From a virus, in IMG/VR virus record IMGVR_UViG_3300027736_000147, positions 1 to 32,478 of that record: a stretch of DNA of 32,478 nt. One strand, written 5' to 3'. Under the pieces are notes generated by a model. That model worked only from the letters and a program-made list of their open reading frames with translations, was not told the DNA's origin and searched no databases. Made by a program: the position numbers and the translations under genes. Numbering within the stretch: position 1 is the stretch's first letter; the number at the start of each line of letters is the position of its first letter. Below, piece by piece: positions 8,537-15,430 of this stretch.

Positions 8537-9043
8537 TCACTTGGGCGTGACGTCGGTCACGTTGTCAATCGCCAGTGTCTTTACCCTTGACTGCGCCTGC
8601 TCCAGCGCATCGAGTACGCTGATACGCTCATCGCGCACGGTCATGTCAATCCGGTCGCCATACGTCCTGGGCTTCAGCTTGCTGGCGATCCACTTGCGTG
8701 CGTCCACCTGCATACGCTTCTGCTGCACCCAGGCTGACGCCATAGCGCCTTCCAAGCCCTCTGGCATCTGTTCGTCCGATAACTCCAGTATCTCGTCAGC
8801 CATGCGGTCTGCACGGTCTTGCACCGCCTTGTCGTAGGCCTGGCGCAGCTTGTCATCACTGGCAAGCATCGTTTGGAAGCTGGTCCATGTTGGAAAGCCA
8901 GGCTCACGCAGCACCGTTGACACGCTCTTGCCAGCCGAAACCTTGTCAACAATCTCCTGCCAGATTGGATCGCCAATCGGCCACTTCACAGGTCGCCCCA
9001 TGATTGCCCCTGTTTTTGTGGTCTTTTCAGCCAAAGTCTTCAC
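8537..9043 (-). CDS. Terminase small subunit, Sf6-type
   Basis: A 168-residue DNA-recognition subunit that would bind the packaging site and load the large subunit. The start is GTG at 9043, chosen because a perfect GGAGG sits 6 bases upstream; an internal ATG gives a protein 14 residues shorter. The N-terminal third (WQEIVDKVSAGKSVSTVLRE) is a helix-turn-helix of the Sf6/Nu1 style, the middle is helical, and the segment QVDARKWIASKLKPRTYGDR is characteristic of Sf6-type small subunits. Slightly longer than Sf6 gp1. It is separated from the large terminase by the DnaA-box segment and two genes. Confidence 0.88.
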   Translation of the reverse strand: MKTLAEKTTKTGAIMGRPVKWPIGDPIWQEIVDKVSAGKSVSTVLREPGFPTWTSFQTMLASDDKLRQAYDKAVQDRADRMADEILELSDEQMPEGLEGAMASAWVQQKRMQVDARKWIASKLKPRTYGDRIDMTVRDERISVLDALEQAQSRVKTLAIDNVTDVTPK

Positions 9044-9081
9044 TTATTACCTCCAGCGCGTGCGCGTAATTCAAAAGAATG

Positions 9082-9165
9082 TCAGCGAAATGCGCCCCCC
9101 AGCGACATTTCACCTTCACCACCCAAAAAAGTCACCAAACATCCAGTCTGGCGACAATCCCTCAT
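9082..9165 (-). CDS. Possible 27-residue mini-protein between RusA-like and terminase genes
   Basis: A short frame starting MRDCRQTGCLV and ending LGGAFR. Its ATG overlaps the RusA-like stop (ATGA at 9162-9165) and is preceded by GAGGTGAT, an excellent match to the Shine-Dalgarno consensus, which lies in the last codons of that gene. It includes two Cys and a Gly-rich stretch. The start signals are good, but the length is too short for coding statistics; it may simply be a translation-coupling relay toward the small terminase 39 bases downstream. Confidence 0.35.
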   Translation of the reverse strand: MRDCRQTGCLVTFLGGEGEMSLGGAFR

Positions 9166-9497
9166 ATCACCTCAATCTCAACCCGATAAACCTTAACCCC
9201 ATCAGAACGCTGCCTGTACTGCCAGTCCAGCCGCTTATCCCCATCATCCACACCCAACCAATCAGCCACCCCATCTCTGGTCGCCTTAAACGCTGATTGC
9301 AGATTATCCCCATCCAACGCTCTAGGAGCCACCCTAGTCAACACAATCGTGCAAGGCAAGGGGATAGGTGCGGCAACAGCACATAACGCATTAAACGCCT
9401 TCTGGCGCTGACTCTTCACCAACCTCGCCTTCACCGCCCAGTGCATCCTAATGTTCGCCACACTCACAATCTTCATGTCCACCGTTACCTCAATCAT
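9162..9497 (-). CDS. rusA-like: RusA-like Holliday-junction endonuclease
   Basis: A 111-residue protein, close to the 120 residues of E. coli RusA. The motif RALDGDNLQSAFKATRDGV (59-77) followed by GVDDGD (82-87) matches RusA's catalytic 'D.DN...K...D.L......DD' pattern; Asp62, Asp64 and Asp84/85 are the candidate metal ligands. RusA cuts four-way junctions to resolve recombination intermediates or branched replication products before packaging. The frame extends upstream through the repeat array to 9755, but the ATG at 9497 with GGGGGA just before it is the likely start. It lies between the primase-helicase and small terminase on the minus strand. Confidence 0.8.
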   Translation of the reverse strand: MIEVTVDMKIVSVANIRMHWAVKARLVKSQRQKAFNALCAVAAPIPLPCTIVLTRVAPRALDGDNLQSAFKATRDGVADWLGVDDGDKRLDWQYRQRSDGVKVYRVEIEVI

Positions 9498-9551
9498 ATT
9501 TTCCCCCAAATTCCCTGAACCCTGCAAACCCCGCAAAACCGCCAAACCCGT

Positions 9552-9736
9552 GTACCGAAGGTTCGACCCGATTTTGTGTACCGAACCGAAGGGGGTATAT
9601 ATACCCCTTCGGTACGTTTCGGTACAACGAGCAAATCGGGCATCGGTACGTTTCGGTACGTTTCGGTACATCGGTACATCAATTCGGTACAGTACCGACC
9701 GTACCGATTTCGGTACGTTTCGGTACAGATCGGTAC
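9552..9736. repeat. Dense CGGTAC/GTACCG iteron-like array with central palindrome
   Basis: In 185 bases there are ten copies of CGGTAC (9610, 9620, 9644, 9654, 9664, 9672, 9685, 9711, 9721, 9731) and four of its complement GTACCG (9552, 9578, 9692, 9701). Many are exactly 10 bases apart, one helical turn, often as TTTCGGTACG. Inside lies a palindrome with arms CCGAAGGGG (9586-9594) and CCCCTTCGG (9604-9612) around a GTATATATA loop. The array fills the gap between the primase-helicase and RusA-like genes and covers the last 20 codons or so of the former. Looks like a multi-site protein-binding region: replication origin iterons, a packaging site or a regulator platform. Confidence 0.85.
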
Positions 9737-11739
9737 AACTCATTACGGAAAACAACCATGTCTTTTTTGGTTAAACCCTCCACCGATTCTTTAAACCGTC
9801 TGGCGTTCAAACCGTGGCTTTTGGCAGATTCGCGCCATTCATCGTAGTTGGCAGACACATCCATACCTTCCATGCCATCGGTCTGTTTCTTCAGTTCAAT
9901 GGCTACTAAGCAGTTCAGGGCAATCAACTGGTTACCTGGTAGCACGGTGCGCTTTTGCACGCTGCTAACCAGCCCCGAGATGTCCACGCTGGTCAGGTAC
10001 GCGCCCTTGACTGGCAAATTGTGCTTGTCCAGTATCGGCAGATCCACCTGCGTGATCTGAAAGTTCTTGGCCGCCGGCATCTCGGCATCCTTCATCTTCT
10101 TGCTCTCGAACTGGATGGTCTTGGTGCCGCTATCCAATTGGCACTTGTACTCAGCATCCAGCGCACCCTTTAGCGCCGTTGATCCCCTGCTGCGGTCCTT
10201 GTCCATCGCGCCGCTGTGGTGAACTACTAGCACGCAGCAGCGATAGTCCTGCCGCAAATAGGTATCAAGGTGCTGGATAAACGAATTCATGTCTTGGGTT
10301 GAATTCTCATCCCCGCCCATGTTCCGCGCCAGGGTGTCAATCACGATCATGGATGGGATGTGCCCGCACTCATTGCTCAAAATCTTGATTGACTCAGCCA
10401 CCAGCGCAGCCTCTGTCGCGTCATACAGTTGCGCAGCCCGATGGCTCTTGAATAAAGGCACATCCTTGAGACTCACCCCGTTACCCAGTTCCCATCCCTT
10501 GAACCGCCGCGCCAGCCCGTTGTGACCCTCACCGGCAATGTAGAACACCGCACCCTTTTGCACCTGATGCCCATGCCATGCTGTGCCGGTTGCCACGCAG
10601 CAGGCAATGTCAATGCTGACAAAAGACTTACCGCCGCCTGGATCTCCGAATACCTGCGCCAAGCTGTCTGCCTCAATGTAGTCATCAACAATCCACTTGA
10701 TTTCTGTCAGTTGAAGACTATCAGCACGGCTGAACTCAAACGCCAGCTTCTCCCGCACCGGCCCTGCCACGCGCTCGATCTGGTCCTTGACCGCATCCAG
10801 ACCTTGCAGGCAATGCAGGTCATTGAAGTCCGTTGGTTTGTTGTCAGTCATGTCAGATTCAGAGAACTTGGGATACACAATCTCGCCAAACACCAATGCC
10901 GCCGCTGCCCTGCCCTTGGTCACGCCTGGATTGCCGTCAGTGAACTGGTCATTATCCGCGCCAATGACAATGCGACTGCCAGGGAACATCTCCTTAGCCG
11001 CCTTGGCTACCTTAGCCAAGTTCCCGCAGTCAAACGCCACCAAGGTGGTATACCCCGTTGCCTCATGGATACTGGCGCAGGTTGCAAACCCCTCACCGAC
11101 AAAGATGATCTTTCGATTTCCCCTAAGTTCAAAGAACCCACCCTCAATCTTGCCGCCCTTCAAGAACCTCTTGTTGCCCTCCGCATCAATGGTTTGGTAG
11201 GACAGGATCTCACCATGTTGGTCAACCACCGGCACTACCAAACGCCCAGCACGGTCAATCTTTATCCCATGAGGCTCAATGTGCTTGCGAATTAGGTACG
11301 GATGGTCAGAACTGGCATCAGCGTAAGTGCCAACTTCATCCTCTGCCTTCTCAGCAGCTACCGCCTGGCTTGCCAACCTGTCAGCCTCCTTCTTGGCCTT
11401 CAGGTCATTCATCCACTTGTCATGCTCAAAGCGCTCAGTGAATGACATAGCCCGCCCAGTGTCAGCCACCCACTTGGCCTCAAAGGTAGGCTCCTTCCAG
11501 CATCCTGCTATACCCACCGGCACCTTGCCGCTGGTGTGCAGGATGTACCAGCCATCCAGCGCACCCTTTTTGCTTGAGACATGAGCCACTCGATGGATCT
11601 CCCCATCAGCAATGATCTCCTTGATCAGCAAACCGGACGCCTCACAGTGCGCCCGAAACGCCGCCTCTGGGTTAACTAGGTCTTGGCTCTCTATGGCCGC
11701 CGCAAAGCCGTTGGGGAAGATGCTAGATAAGTTGCTCAT
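9679..11739 (-). CDS. Toprim primase fused to RecA/AAA_25-type helicase
   Basis: A 686-residue replication protein. The N-terminal part (about 25-130) has no obvious zinc finger. A Toprim domain follows with VGEGFAT (214-220, catalytic Glu) and GADND (260-264), the acidic pair for metal-dependent primer synthesis. The C-terminal ATPase has Walker A GDPGGGKS (365-372), Walker B MIVIDT (464-469) and HHSG (507-510) typical of RepA/AAA_25-type hexameric helicases. It would prime and unwind DNA at the phage fork. The last residues (about 669-686, YRSVPKRTEIGTVGTVPN) are encoded by the CGGTAC repeat array and look non-domain. The ATG overlaps the regulator gene stop (ATGA). Confidence 0.9.
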   Translation of the reverse strand: MSNLSSIFPNGFAAAIESQDLVNPEAAFRAHCEASGLLIKEIIADGEIHRVAHVSSKKGALDGWYILHTSGKVPVGIAGCWKEPTFEAKWVADTGRAMSFTERFEHDKWMNDLKAKKEADRLASQAVAAEKAEDEVGTYADASSDHPYLIRKHIEPHGIKIDRAGRLVVPVVDQHGEILSYQTIDAEGNKRFLKGGKIEGGFFELRGNRKIIFVGEGFATCASIHEATGYTTLVAFDCGNLAKVAKAAKEMFPGSRIVIGADNDQFTDGNPGVTKGRAAAALVFGEIVYPKFSESDMTDNKPTDFNDLHCLQGLDAVKDQIERVAGPVREKLAFEFSRADSLQLTEIKWIVDDYIEADSLAQVFGDPGGGKSFVSIDIACCVATGTAWHGHQVQKGAVFYIAGEGHNGLARRFKGWELGNGVSLKDVPLFKSHRAAQLYDATEAALVAESIKILSNECGHIPSMIVIDTLARNMGGDENSTQDMNSFIQHLDTYLRQDYRCCVLVVHHSGAMDKDRSRGSTALKGALDAEYKCQLDSGTKTIQFESKKMKDAEMPAAKNFQITQVDLPILDKHNLPVKGAYLTSVDISGLVSSVQKRTVLPGNQLIALNCLVAIELKKQTDGMEGMDVSANYDEWRESAKSHGLNARRFKESVEGLTKKDMVVFRNELYRSVPKRTEIGTVGTVPN

Positions 11740-11954
11740 GCTTTCGCCCCCACCAACTCAGGCCAAATGTCAGCCCAGCTTGTAGTGCAGACCATCTTGC
11801 GAGTCACCGCCCCGTCGCTGGCCTGCTCTACCCGCACAGCCTCTGCTGCTGACATCTCACGCCTGCCGGTGAGGCATTGGTAGATGTACTGCTCATTCAT
11901 GCCGACTTTTTCTGCCAGTCGTCGGCGCTCATCTGGTGTGATTTGTGTAGTCAT
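11736..11954 (-). CDS. YdaS/Cro-like helix-turn-helix regulator
   Basis: A 72-residue DNA-binding protein. Residues 7-45 (PDERRRLAEKVGMNEQYIYQ, then CLTGRREMSAAEAVRVEQAS) form a helix-turn-helix of the YdaS_antitoxin/Cro type, and DGAVTRKMVC with WADIWPEL follow as in other phage YdaS-type proteins. It is the first gene of the leftward operon and lies beside the divergent control region. Two copies of a 17-base palindrome there are its likely operators. The ATG has no clear Shine-Dalgarno. No CI-type repressor was found in the window, so this may be the sole switch protein or one half of a pair encoded elsewhere. Confidence 0.85.
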   Translation of the reverse strand: MTTQITPDERRRLAEKVGMNEQYIYQCLTGRREMSAAEAVRVEQASDGAVTRKMVCTTSWADIWPELVGAKA

Positions 11955-11965
11955 AGGCTGCGGAG

Positions 11966-11982
11966 TCTAGCAGGTTGCTATA
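11966..11982. promoter_or_regulatory. Operator site 1 (TCTAGCA-N3-TGCTATA)
   Basis: Palindrome with 7-base arms and one mismatch around GGT. It overlaps TATAGC on the minus strand (11982-11977), a plausible -10 for leftward transcription of the regulator/primase operon. It shares the 10-base string GAGTCTAGCA with site 2. Likely bound by the YdaS/Cro-like protein encoded 12 bases away (autoregulation); this is inference. Confidence 0.6.
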
Positions 11983-12000
11983 GCCTAGCCATCTAGGGGT

Positions 12001-12017
12001 AAACCCTATTAGGGTTT
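12001..12017. promoter_or_regulatory. Inverted repeat AAACCC-TATTA-GGGTTT in divergent control region
   Basis: Perfect 6-base arms around a 5-base centre, midway between operator sites 1 and 2. The stem is too weak and the T-run too short for a good terminator. It could be a binding site for a second regulator or lie within a leftward promoter (TTGAAC on the minus strand at about 12027-12022). Role unknown. Confidence 0.35.
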
Positions 12018-12044
12018 TTAGTTCAACTTTTTTGCAAATAGTTG

Positions 12045-12072
12045 TTGACCGAGTCTAGCAATGCGCTAGAAT
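12045..12072 (+). promoter_or_regulatory. Rightward early sigma70-type promoter
   Basis: TTGACC at 12045-12050 and TAGAAT at 12067-12072 with a 16-base spacer give a good vegetative promoter; transcription would begin near 12079. It would drive the plus-strand early operon starting at 12131. The -10 lies within operator site 2, so bound repressor should block it. Confidence 0.65.
12054..12070. promoter_or_regulatory. Operator site 2 (TCTAGCA-N3-CGCTAGA) over rightward -10
   Basis: Second copy of the palindrome, one mismatch, centre ATG. It overlaps the -10 hexamer of the rightward promoter. An extra half site TCTAGCC follows at 12072-12078. Spacing between the starts of sites 1 and 2 is 88 bases. 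Confidence 0.6.
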
Positions 12073-12130
12073 CTAGCCATGCCAACGAAATTGTTCTTGG
12101 CATCACGCCGAAAGGCCGAAAGGAAACAAA

Positions 12131-12322
12131 ATGACAACTTTTACATACGACCAAGCAGTTGAGCGCTTCAACGAAGATATGAGCAACTCAATCTGTGACG
12201 GTGACCGCAAAATGGCTACTACATGGTTGGCAGAACGCATCAATAACACAGACCGCGCCGAAGTGCTGCGCCGCGATTGGATGATCCAGTATCGCCAATC
12301 CATGCGTGAACTGCAAGCCTAA
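12131..12322 (+). CDS. First gene of rightward operon, small protein of unknown function
   Basis: A 63-residue, probably all-helical protein rich in charged residues (YDQAVERFNEDMSNS, then EVLRRDWMIQYRQSMREL). The ATG follows GAAAGGAAACAAA, a good ribosome site. As the first gene after the regulated rightward promoter it would be among the earliest products. It is not a recognisable repressor or Cro despite its position opposite the YdaS-like gene; no helix-turn-helix is evident. Confidence 0.7.
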   Translation: MTTFTYDQAVERFNEDMSNSICDGDRKMATTWLAERINNTDRAEVLRRDWMIQYRQSMRELQA

Positions 12323-12332
12323 TTCAACTCAC

Positions 12333-12346
12333 GGGGCCTCGGCCCC
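12333..12346 (+). other. Short GC hairpin GGGGC-CTCG-GCCCC
   Basis: A perfect 5-base GC stem with a CTCG loop in the 43-base gap after the first early gene. There is no T-run after it, so it is not a standard terminator; it could stabilise the upstream message or act in antitermination. Its shape resembles the two UUCG-loop terminators near the right edge. Confidence 0.35.
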
Positions 12347-12365
12347 CTACCAACAAAAGCAAACC

Positions 12366-12449
12366 ATGAACAAACTATACGACATCCTCTTTGCTACCGC
12401 CATTGGCGTAGCCCTCGCCGCAGTCCTCGTTTACGGGTGGCCGCTATGA
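12366..12449 (+). CDS. Tiny single-span membrane peptide
   Basis: A 27-residue frame: MNKLYDILFATAIGVALAAV then LVYGWPL. It is nearly all one transmembrane helix with a positively charged start. The stop overlaps the next ATG as ATGA (12446-12449), so it is probably translated, but the ribosome site is weak. Such micro-proteins in early phage operons are often membrane-active toxins or inhibitors; function here is unknown. Confidence 0.5.
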   Translation: MNKLYDILFATAIGVALAAVLVYGWPL

Positions 12450-12709
12450 CCGGCGAATGCCTCGCCCCCTCCTGCCCAGATGGCATGGCTGAGTTTAACA
12501 TCTTCATTGAAGGTGTTTGGCTGACCTGCCACTTTGAATACGAACCCTATCAACGCGCCACAGAAAATGAACCAGGCTGGCGAGTTCTGCTGGTCTTGCA
12601 GGCCGCCTACCACCACGGCGTTGACATCATGCCTCTGATGCAAGAAAGCATCATGGTAGAAATTGAAAACCTAGCCCTACTTGAACTGGAGAACCAAGAT
12701 GATTTCTGA
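12446..12709 (+). CDS. Small early protein, unknown function
   Basis: An 87-residue acidic protein starting MTGECLAPSCPDG. The ATG was chosen for its 4-base overlap with the membrane peptide; a GTG three codons earlier is possible. It contains FNIFIEGVWLTCHFEYEP, a beta-hairpin-like stretch with one Cys (two further Cys near the start), and ends in a charged helix (SIMVEIENLALLELENQDDF). Its 3' end overlaps the next gene by 11 bases. No family recognised. Confidence 0.7.
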   Translation: MTGECLAPSCPDGMAEFNIFIEGVWLTCHFEYEPYQRATENEPGWRVLLVLQAAYHHGVDIMPLMQESIMVEIENLALLELENQDDF

Positions 12710-13064
12710 CCTCATCACAAAACTACGCGCAGCCAAAGACAACGAACTAGCCGCAAAGAACGAACGCCTGCGACTGGAAGGCTTAATTGAAGCCCATTTT
12801 GCCAAGCCTGACGGTGGCGAAGGCACACACAACGATGAAGAATTCAAGATCACTTGGAAACTCAACCGCACCGTGGACACCACCAAAGTGCAAGACGCTT
12901 GGGACACCTTGAGTCAAAACGTACAACGCGCATTTCGTTGGAAGGCTGACGTAGATCTGTCTTACCTTCGTGCGCTTCAAGAACTGGACGCTGCTGGCTA
13001 TGCCCAAGCAGCACAGTACATCACGAGCAAACCCGCAAAACCCTCAATTGAACTGAAAGACTGA
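12699..13064 (+). CDS. Conserved-type phage protein upstream of recombinase, unknown function
   Basis: A 121-residue protein starting MISDLITKLRAAKD; ATG at 12699 has GGAGA 8 bases upstream, whereas the longer frame from 12681 lies inside the preceding gene. The first 35 residues look like a coiled coil (LRAAKDNELAAKNERLRLEG), followed by a strand-rich part (EEFKITWKLNRTVDTTKV) and helices. Similar 'coiled coil plus EFKITWK' proteins occur just upstream of Sak4-like genes in other phages, suggesting a part in recombination or replication; unproven. Confidence 0.7.
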   Translation: MISDLITKLRAAKDNELAAKNERLRLEGLIEAHFAKPDGGEGTHNDEEFKITWKLNRTVDTTKVQDAWDTLSQNVQRAFRWKADVDLSYLRALQELDAAGYAQAAQYITSKPAKPSIELKD

Positions 13065-13065
13065 C

Positions 13066-13812
13066 ATGGCCTTTAATCTCGCATCCATTTCCAAGACCCG
13101 CCGCATCCGCAGCCCCAAGATTGTTGTTGTCGGCCAAGGCAAGATTGGCAAGACCACCTTTGCCGCTATGGCTCCCAACGCCATTGGCATCCTGACCGAA
13201 GACGGCGCTGACATGGTCAACGCCAACGCATTCCCTTTGGCATCCAGCCTCAGTGATGTATACGCAGCCATTGATACGTTGATCAATGATGAACATGAGT
13301 TCCAAACCCTGTTTATTGATTCACTTGACTGGCTCGAGCCAATGGTTCAAGACCATGTGTGCAAGCAAAACAACTGGAAGAACATTGAGCAGCCAGGCTT
13401 TGGCAAAGGCTATGTGGCCGCCGCCGAAGAATGGCGCAACCTGTTGTCTGGCTTGGAAGTTTTGCGCTCTGAAAAAGGCATGGGCATCATCTTGATTGCT
13501 CACGACAAAATCAAGCGCATTGAAGACCCGCTGACTGAGGGCTTTGATAGCCATGTTCTCAAGTTGCATGACCGCGCCGGTGCCTTAGTGTCCGAATGGG
13601 CTGATGTGATTGGCTACGCTGGCTACCGCATCTTTACCAGCAAGACTGACGCAGGCTTTGGCAACAAGGAAACCAAGGCCACCACCACAGGTGAGCGCAT
13701 TCTGCACGTTGAACCCCATCCAGCCCACTGCGGTGGTAACCGTTTTGGCCTACAAAATATGCCGCTTGACTGGACGGCATTCCAAGCTGCGCTAACTGTG
13801 GCGCAGTCTTGA
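13066..13812 (+). CDS. Sak4-like RecA-fold ATPase (AAA_24), single-strand annealing recombinase
   Basis: A 248-residue P-loop protein. Walker A is GQGKIGKTT (23-31), Walker B TLFIDSLDW (81-89), and a further motif GIILIAHDKIKRIED follows, the RecA-core 'sensor' strand. Length and motif spacing fit AAA_24/Sak4 phage proteins, which are single-domain RecA-like recombinases promoting single-strand annealing with the help of a cognate SSB. That SSB-like partner (DUF669) is the next gene, and an exonuclease and helicase follow, making a complete recombination set. No frameshift or missing motif seen. Confidence 0.85.
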   Translation: MAFNLASISKTRRIRSPKIVVVGQGKIGKTTFAAMAPNAIGILTEDGADMVNANAFPLASSLSDVYAAIDTLINDEHEFQTLFIDSLDWLEPMVQDHVCKQNNWKNIEQPGFGKGYVAAAEEWRNLLSGLEVLRSEKGMGIILIAHDKIKRIEDPLTEGFDSHVLKLHDRAGALVSEWADVIGYAGYRIFTSKTDAGFGNKETKATTTGERILHVEPHPAHCGGNRFGLQNMPLDWTAFQAALTVAQS

Positions 13813-13844
13813 TCACACCAGTTCGTAACCCTTGAAAGAATCAA

Positions 13845-14342
13845 ATGGCTCACTTTAACTTTGACGCATCTACCGTCGCCCCCCAAGCATCCACCGGCCC
13901 TGTGCCCGCTGGCACCTACCTCGCCCAGATCATTGAGTCTGATGTTGCGCCCCTCAAGTCTGGCAAAGGCACCGGCCTCAAGCTGACTTTTGAAATTATT
14001 GACGGCCAACAGAAAGGCCGCCGCATCTGGGAGAACCTGAATATCCAGCACGAAAACGAAGAAACTCAGCGCATTGCTCAGTCGCAGTTGTCTGCCCTAT
14101 GTCACGCCGTCAACGTGATTAAGTTGCAAGACACTGCTGCACTGCACCACAAGCCGGTCCATGTCCGTGTGGTGGTGCGCGAGGCACAAGGTCAGTACCA
14201 AGCAAGCAACAACATCAAGGGCTATGAGTCTGCCGGTGGTGTTCGCCAAGCGCCAGCCTTTGTGGCACAGGCAGAAGAAGCGCAAGCATCCTCAACACCG
14301 GCTGCTACCAGCAAAGCACCGGCTTGGGCAAAGCGCAGCTAA
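13845..14342 (+). CDS. DUF669 protein, SSB-like partner of the recombinase
   Basis: A 165-residue protein with the DUF669 pattern: MAHFNFDASTVAPQ at the start, VPAGTYLAQIIESDV (21-35), GTGLKLTFEIIDG, KGRRIWENLNIQHEN and HVRVVVREAQGQY. These are strands of an OB-type fold. DUF669 proteins sit beside Sak4-type ATPases and are thought to bind single-stranded DNA. The C-terminus (about 130-165) is Ala/Pro/Ser-rich and disordered, but does not end in the acidic tip of bacterial SSB; it ends basic (AWAKRS). AAAGAA before the ATG serves as a ribosome site. Confidence 0.85.
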   Translation: MAHFNFDASTVAPQASTGPVPAGTYLAQIIESDVAPLKSGKGTGLKLTFEIIDGQQKGRRIWENLNIQHENEETQRIAQSQLSALCHAVNVIKLQDTAALHHKPVHVRVVVREAQGQYQASNNIKGYESAGGVRQAPAFVAQAEEAQASSTPAATSKAPAWAKRS

Positions 14343-14344
14343 TT

Positions 14345-15430
14345 ATGGCTGCACTTCCACCCGCAGTTGTGGATCCTGTGGCTGATGCCATCTTTGCCCA
14401 TTACAAAGCAAAGTATGGTGCCGAGCCACAGCGACCTTACCTCGGTGCCAGCGCAATCGGCAAACCCTGCTTGCGCCAGCATTGGTACTCATTCCGCTGG
14501 TCAAAGCCGCCAGAGTTCCCTGGACGCATCCATCGAGTGTTTCAGTCAGGCCACCTTCAGGAGCCGCGCGTTTATTCTGACTTGAAGGCCATTGGCTGCA
14601 ATGTCTATGACATGGACCCAAGCACGGGCAAGCAGTTTGGCTGGCATGAGCCGCAGACTAACGGCCACTTCCGCGGCAACGCTGATGGCATTGTGACCAA
14701 CCTGCCACAGGCACCAAAGACGCCACACATCTTGGAGATCAAGACGGCCAGCGACAAGATGTACAAAGATATGCAGAAATCTGGCGTAAAGAAGGCCAAG
14801 CCCGAACACTACGCGCAGATGCAAATATACATGAAGTGGAGCATTGACCAGTTTGGTCAAGATGGCTGCACCCGCGCGTTTTACATTGTTGTCAACAAGG
14901 ACAACGATGACATCTACACCGAGCGCATAGAGTACGACAAAGCAGAGGCCACGGCTATCATTGCCAAAGCCTTGGCGGTGATCCAGTCGCCGGAGCCGCC
15001 AGTGGGCATCAGTAACGATCCGACATGGTACGAATGCAAGTTCTGCGACTACCACAGCATCTGTCACGGCACCGATGTACCCGCACCGACCTGCCGATCA
15101 TGCGCCCATGCCACGCCAGAGATGGAAGGTGCTATGGCCCGTTGGAGTTGTGCATCGCGCCAGCAGGACATCACCATTGACACCCAGCGCGTTGGTTGTG
15201 AGCGCCACCGATACATCCCCATCCTGCTAGAGAAATTTGCCCAGCCAACGGACATGGTTGACACCGCCGTTGTTTACCAGATGGGCGACAAGCAGTTTGT
15301 GAACGGCGACCCAGGCGTTAACCGCACTTACTTATCCAGTTCAGAGATCCATGCCTGCAAGGACAAGACGGCACTGACTGACATCATTGCAACATCGCTG
15401 CGCTTGCAGCACGAGGCAAAGTTTGTATGA
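14345..15430 (+). CDS. Cas4/RecB-like PD-(D/E)XK exonuclease with Fe-S cysteines and extra Cys cluster
   Basis: A 361-residue nuclease; ATG at 14345, 2 bases after the DUF669 stop. Nuclease residues: Glu73 (GHLQEP), Asp114 (GNADGIV), Glu131 and Lys133 (LEIKTAS), and QMQIY (158-162), the RecB-type QxxxY. Cys42 plus Cys231, Cys234 and Cys240 (CKFCDYHSIC) would ligate a 4Fe-4S cluster as in Cas4 and AddB. The protein would resect DNA ends to feed the Sak4-like annealing system. Beyond the cluster lies a second Cys set (Cys250, 253, 269, 285) that is not part of the core nuclease and may bind zinc. No CRISPR genes are nearby, so a Cas adaptation role is unlikely. Confidence 0.85.
   Translation: MAALPPAVVDPVADAIFAHYKAKYGAEPQRPYLGASAIGKPCLRQHWYSFRWSKPPEFPGRIHRVFQSGHLQEPRVYSDLKAIGCNVYDMDPSTGKQFGWHEPQTNGHFRGNADGIVTNLPQAPKTPHILEIKTASDKMYKDMQKSGVKKAKPEHYAQMQIYMKWSIDQFGQDGCTRAFYIVVNKDNDDIYTERIEYDKAEATAIIAKALAVIQSPEPPVGISNDPTWYECKFCDYHSICHGTDVPAPTCRSCAHATPEMEGAMARWSCASRQQDITIDTQRVGCERHRYIPILLEKFAQPTDMVDTAVVYQMGDKQFVNGDPGVNRTYLSSSEIHACKDKTALTDIIATSLRLQHEAKFV

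Noticed and set aside
9552-9736. CRISPR array
   Set aside because: Repeats are only about 6-10 bases with 4-base spacing and no spacers of unique 30-base type; iteron-like instead.
9498-9755. N-terminal extension of the RusA-like gene through the repeat array
   Set aside because: Translation of repeats (YRNVPKRT-type) unrelated to RusA, and a good ribosome site precedes the ATG at 9497.
10522-11295. 257-residue open frame on plus strand
   Set aside because: Lies opposite the primase-helicase Toprim/ATPase coding region; a reading-frame shadow with no domain.
12001-12017. Rho-independent terminator at the AAACCC/GGGTTT inverted repeat
   Set aside because: Stem is short and A/T-bounded and the T-run short; kept only as a regulatory inverted repeat.
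14345-15430. Cas4 as part of a CRISPR-Cas system
   Set aside because: No cas1/cas2 or repeats nearby; context is a Sak4/DUF669 recombination set.
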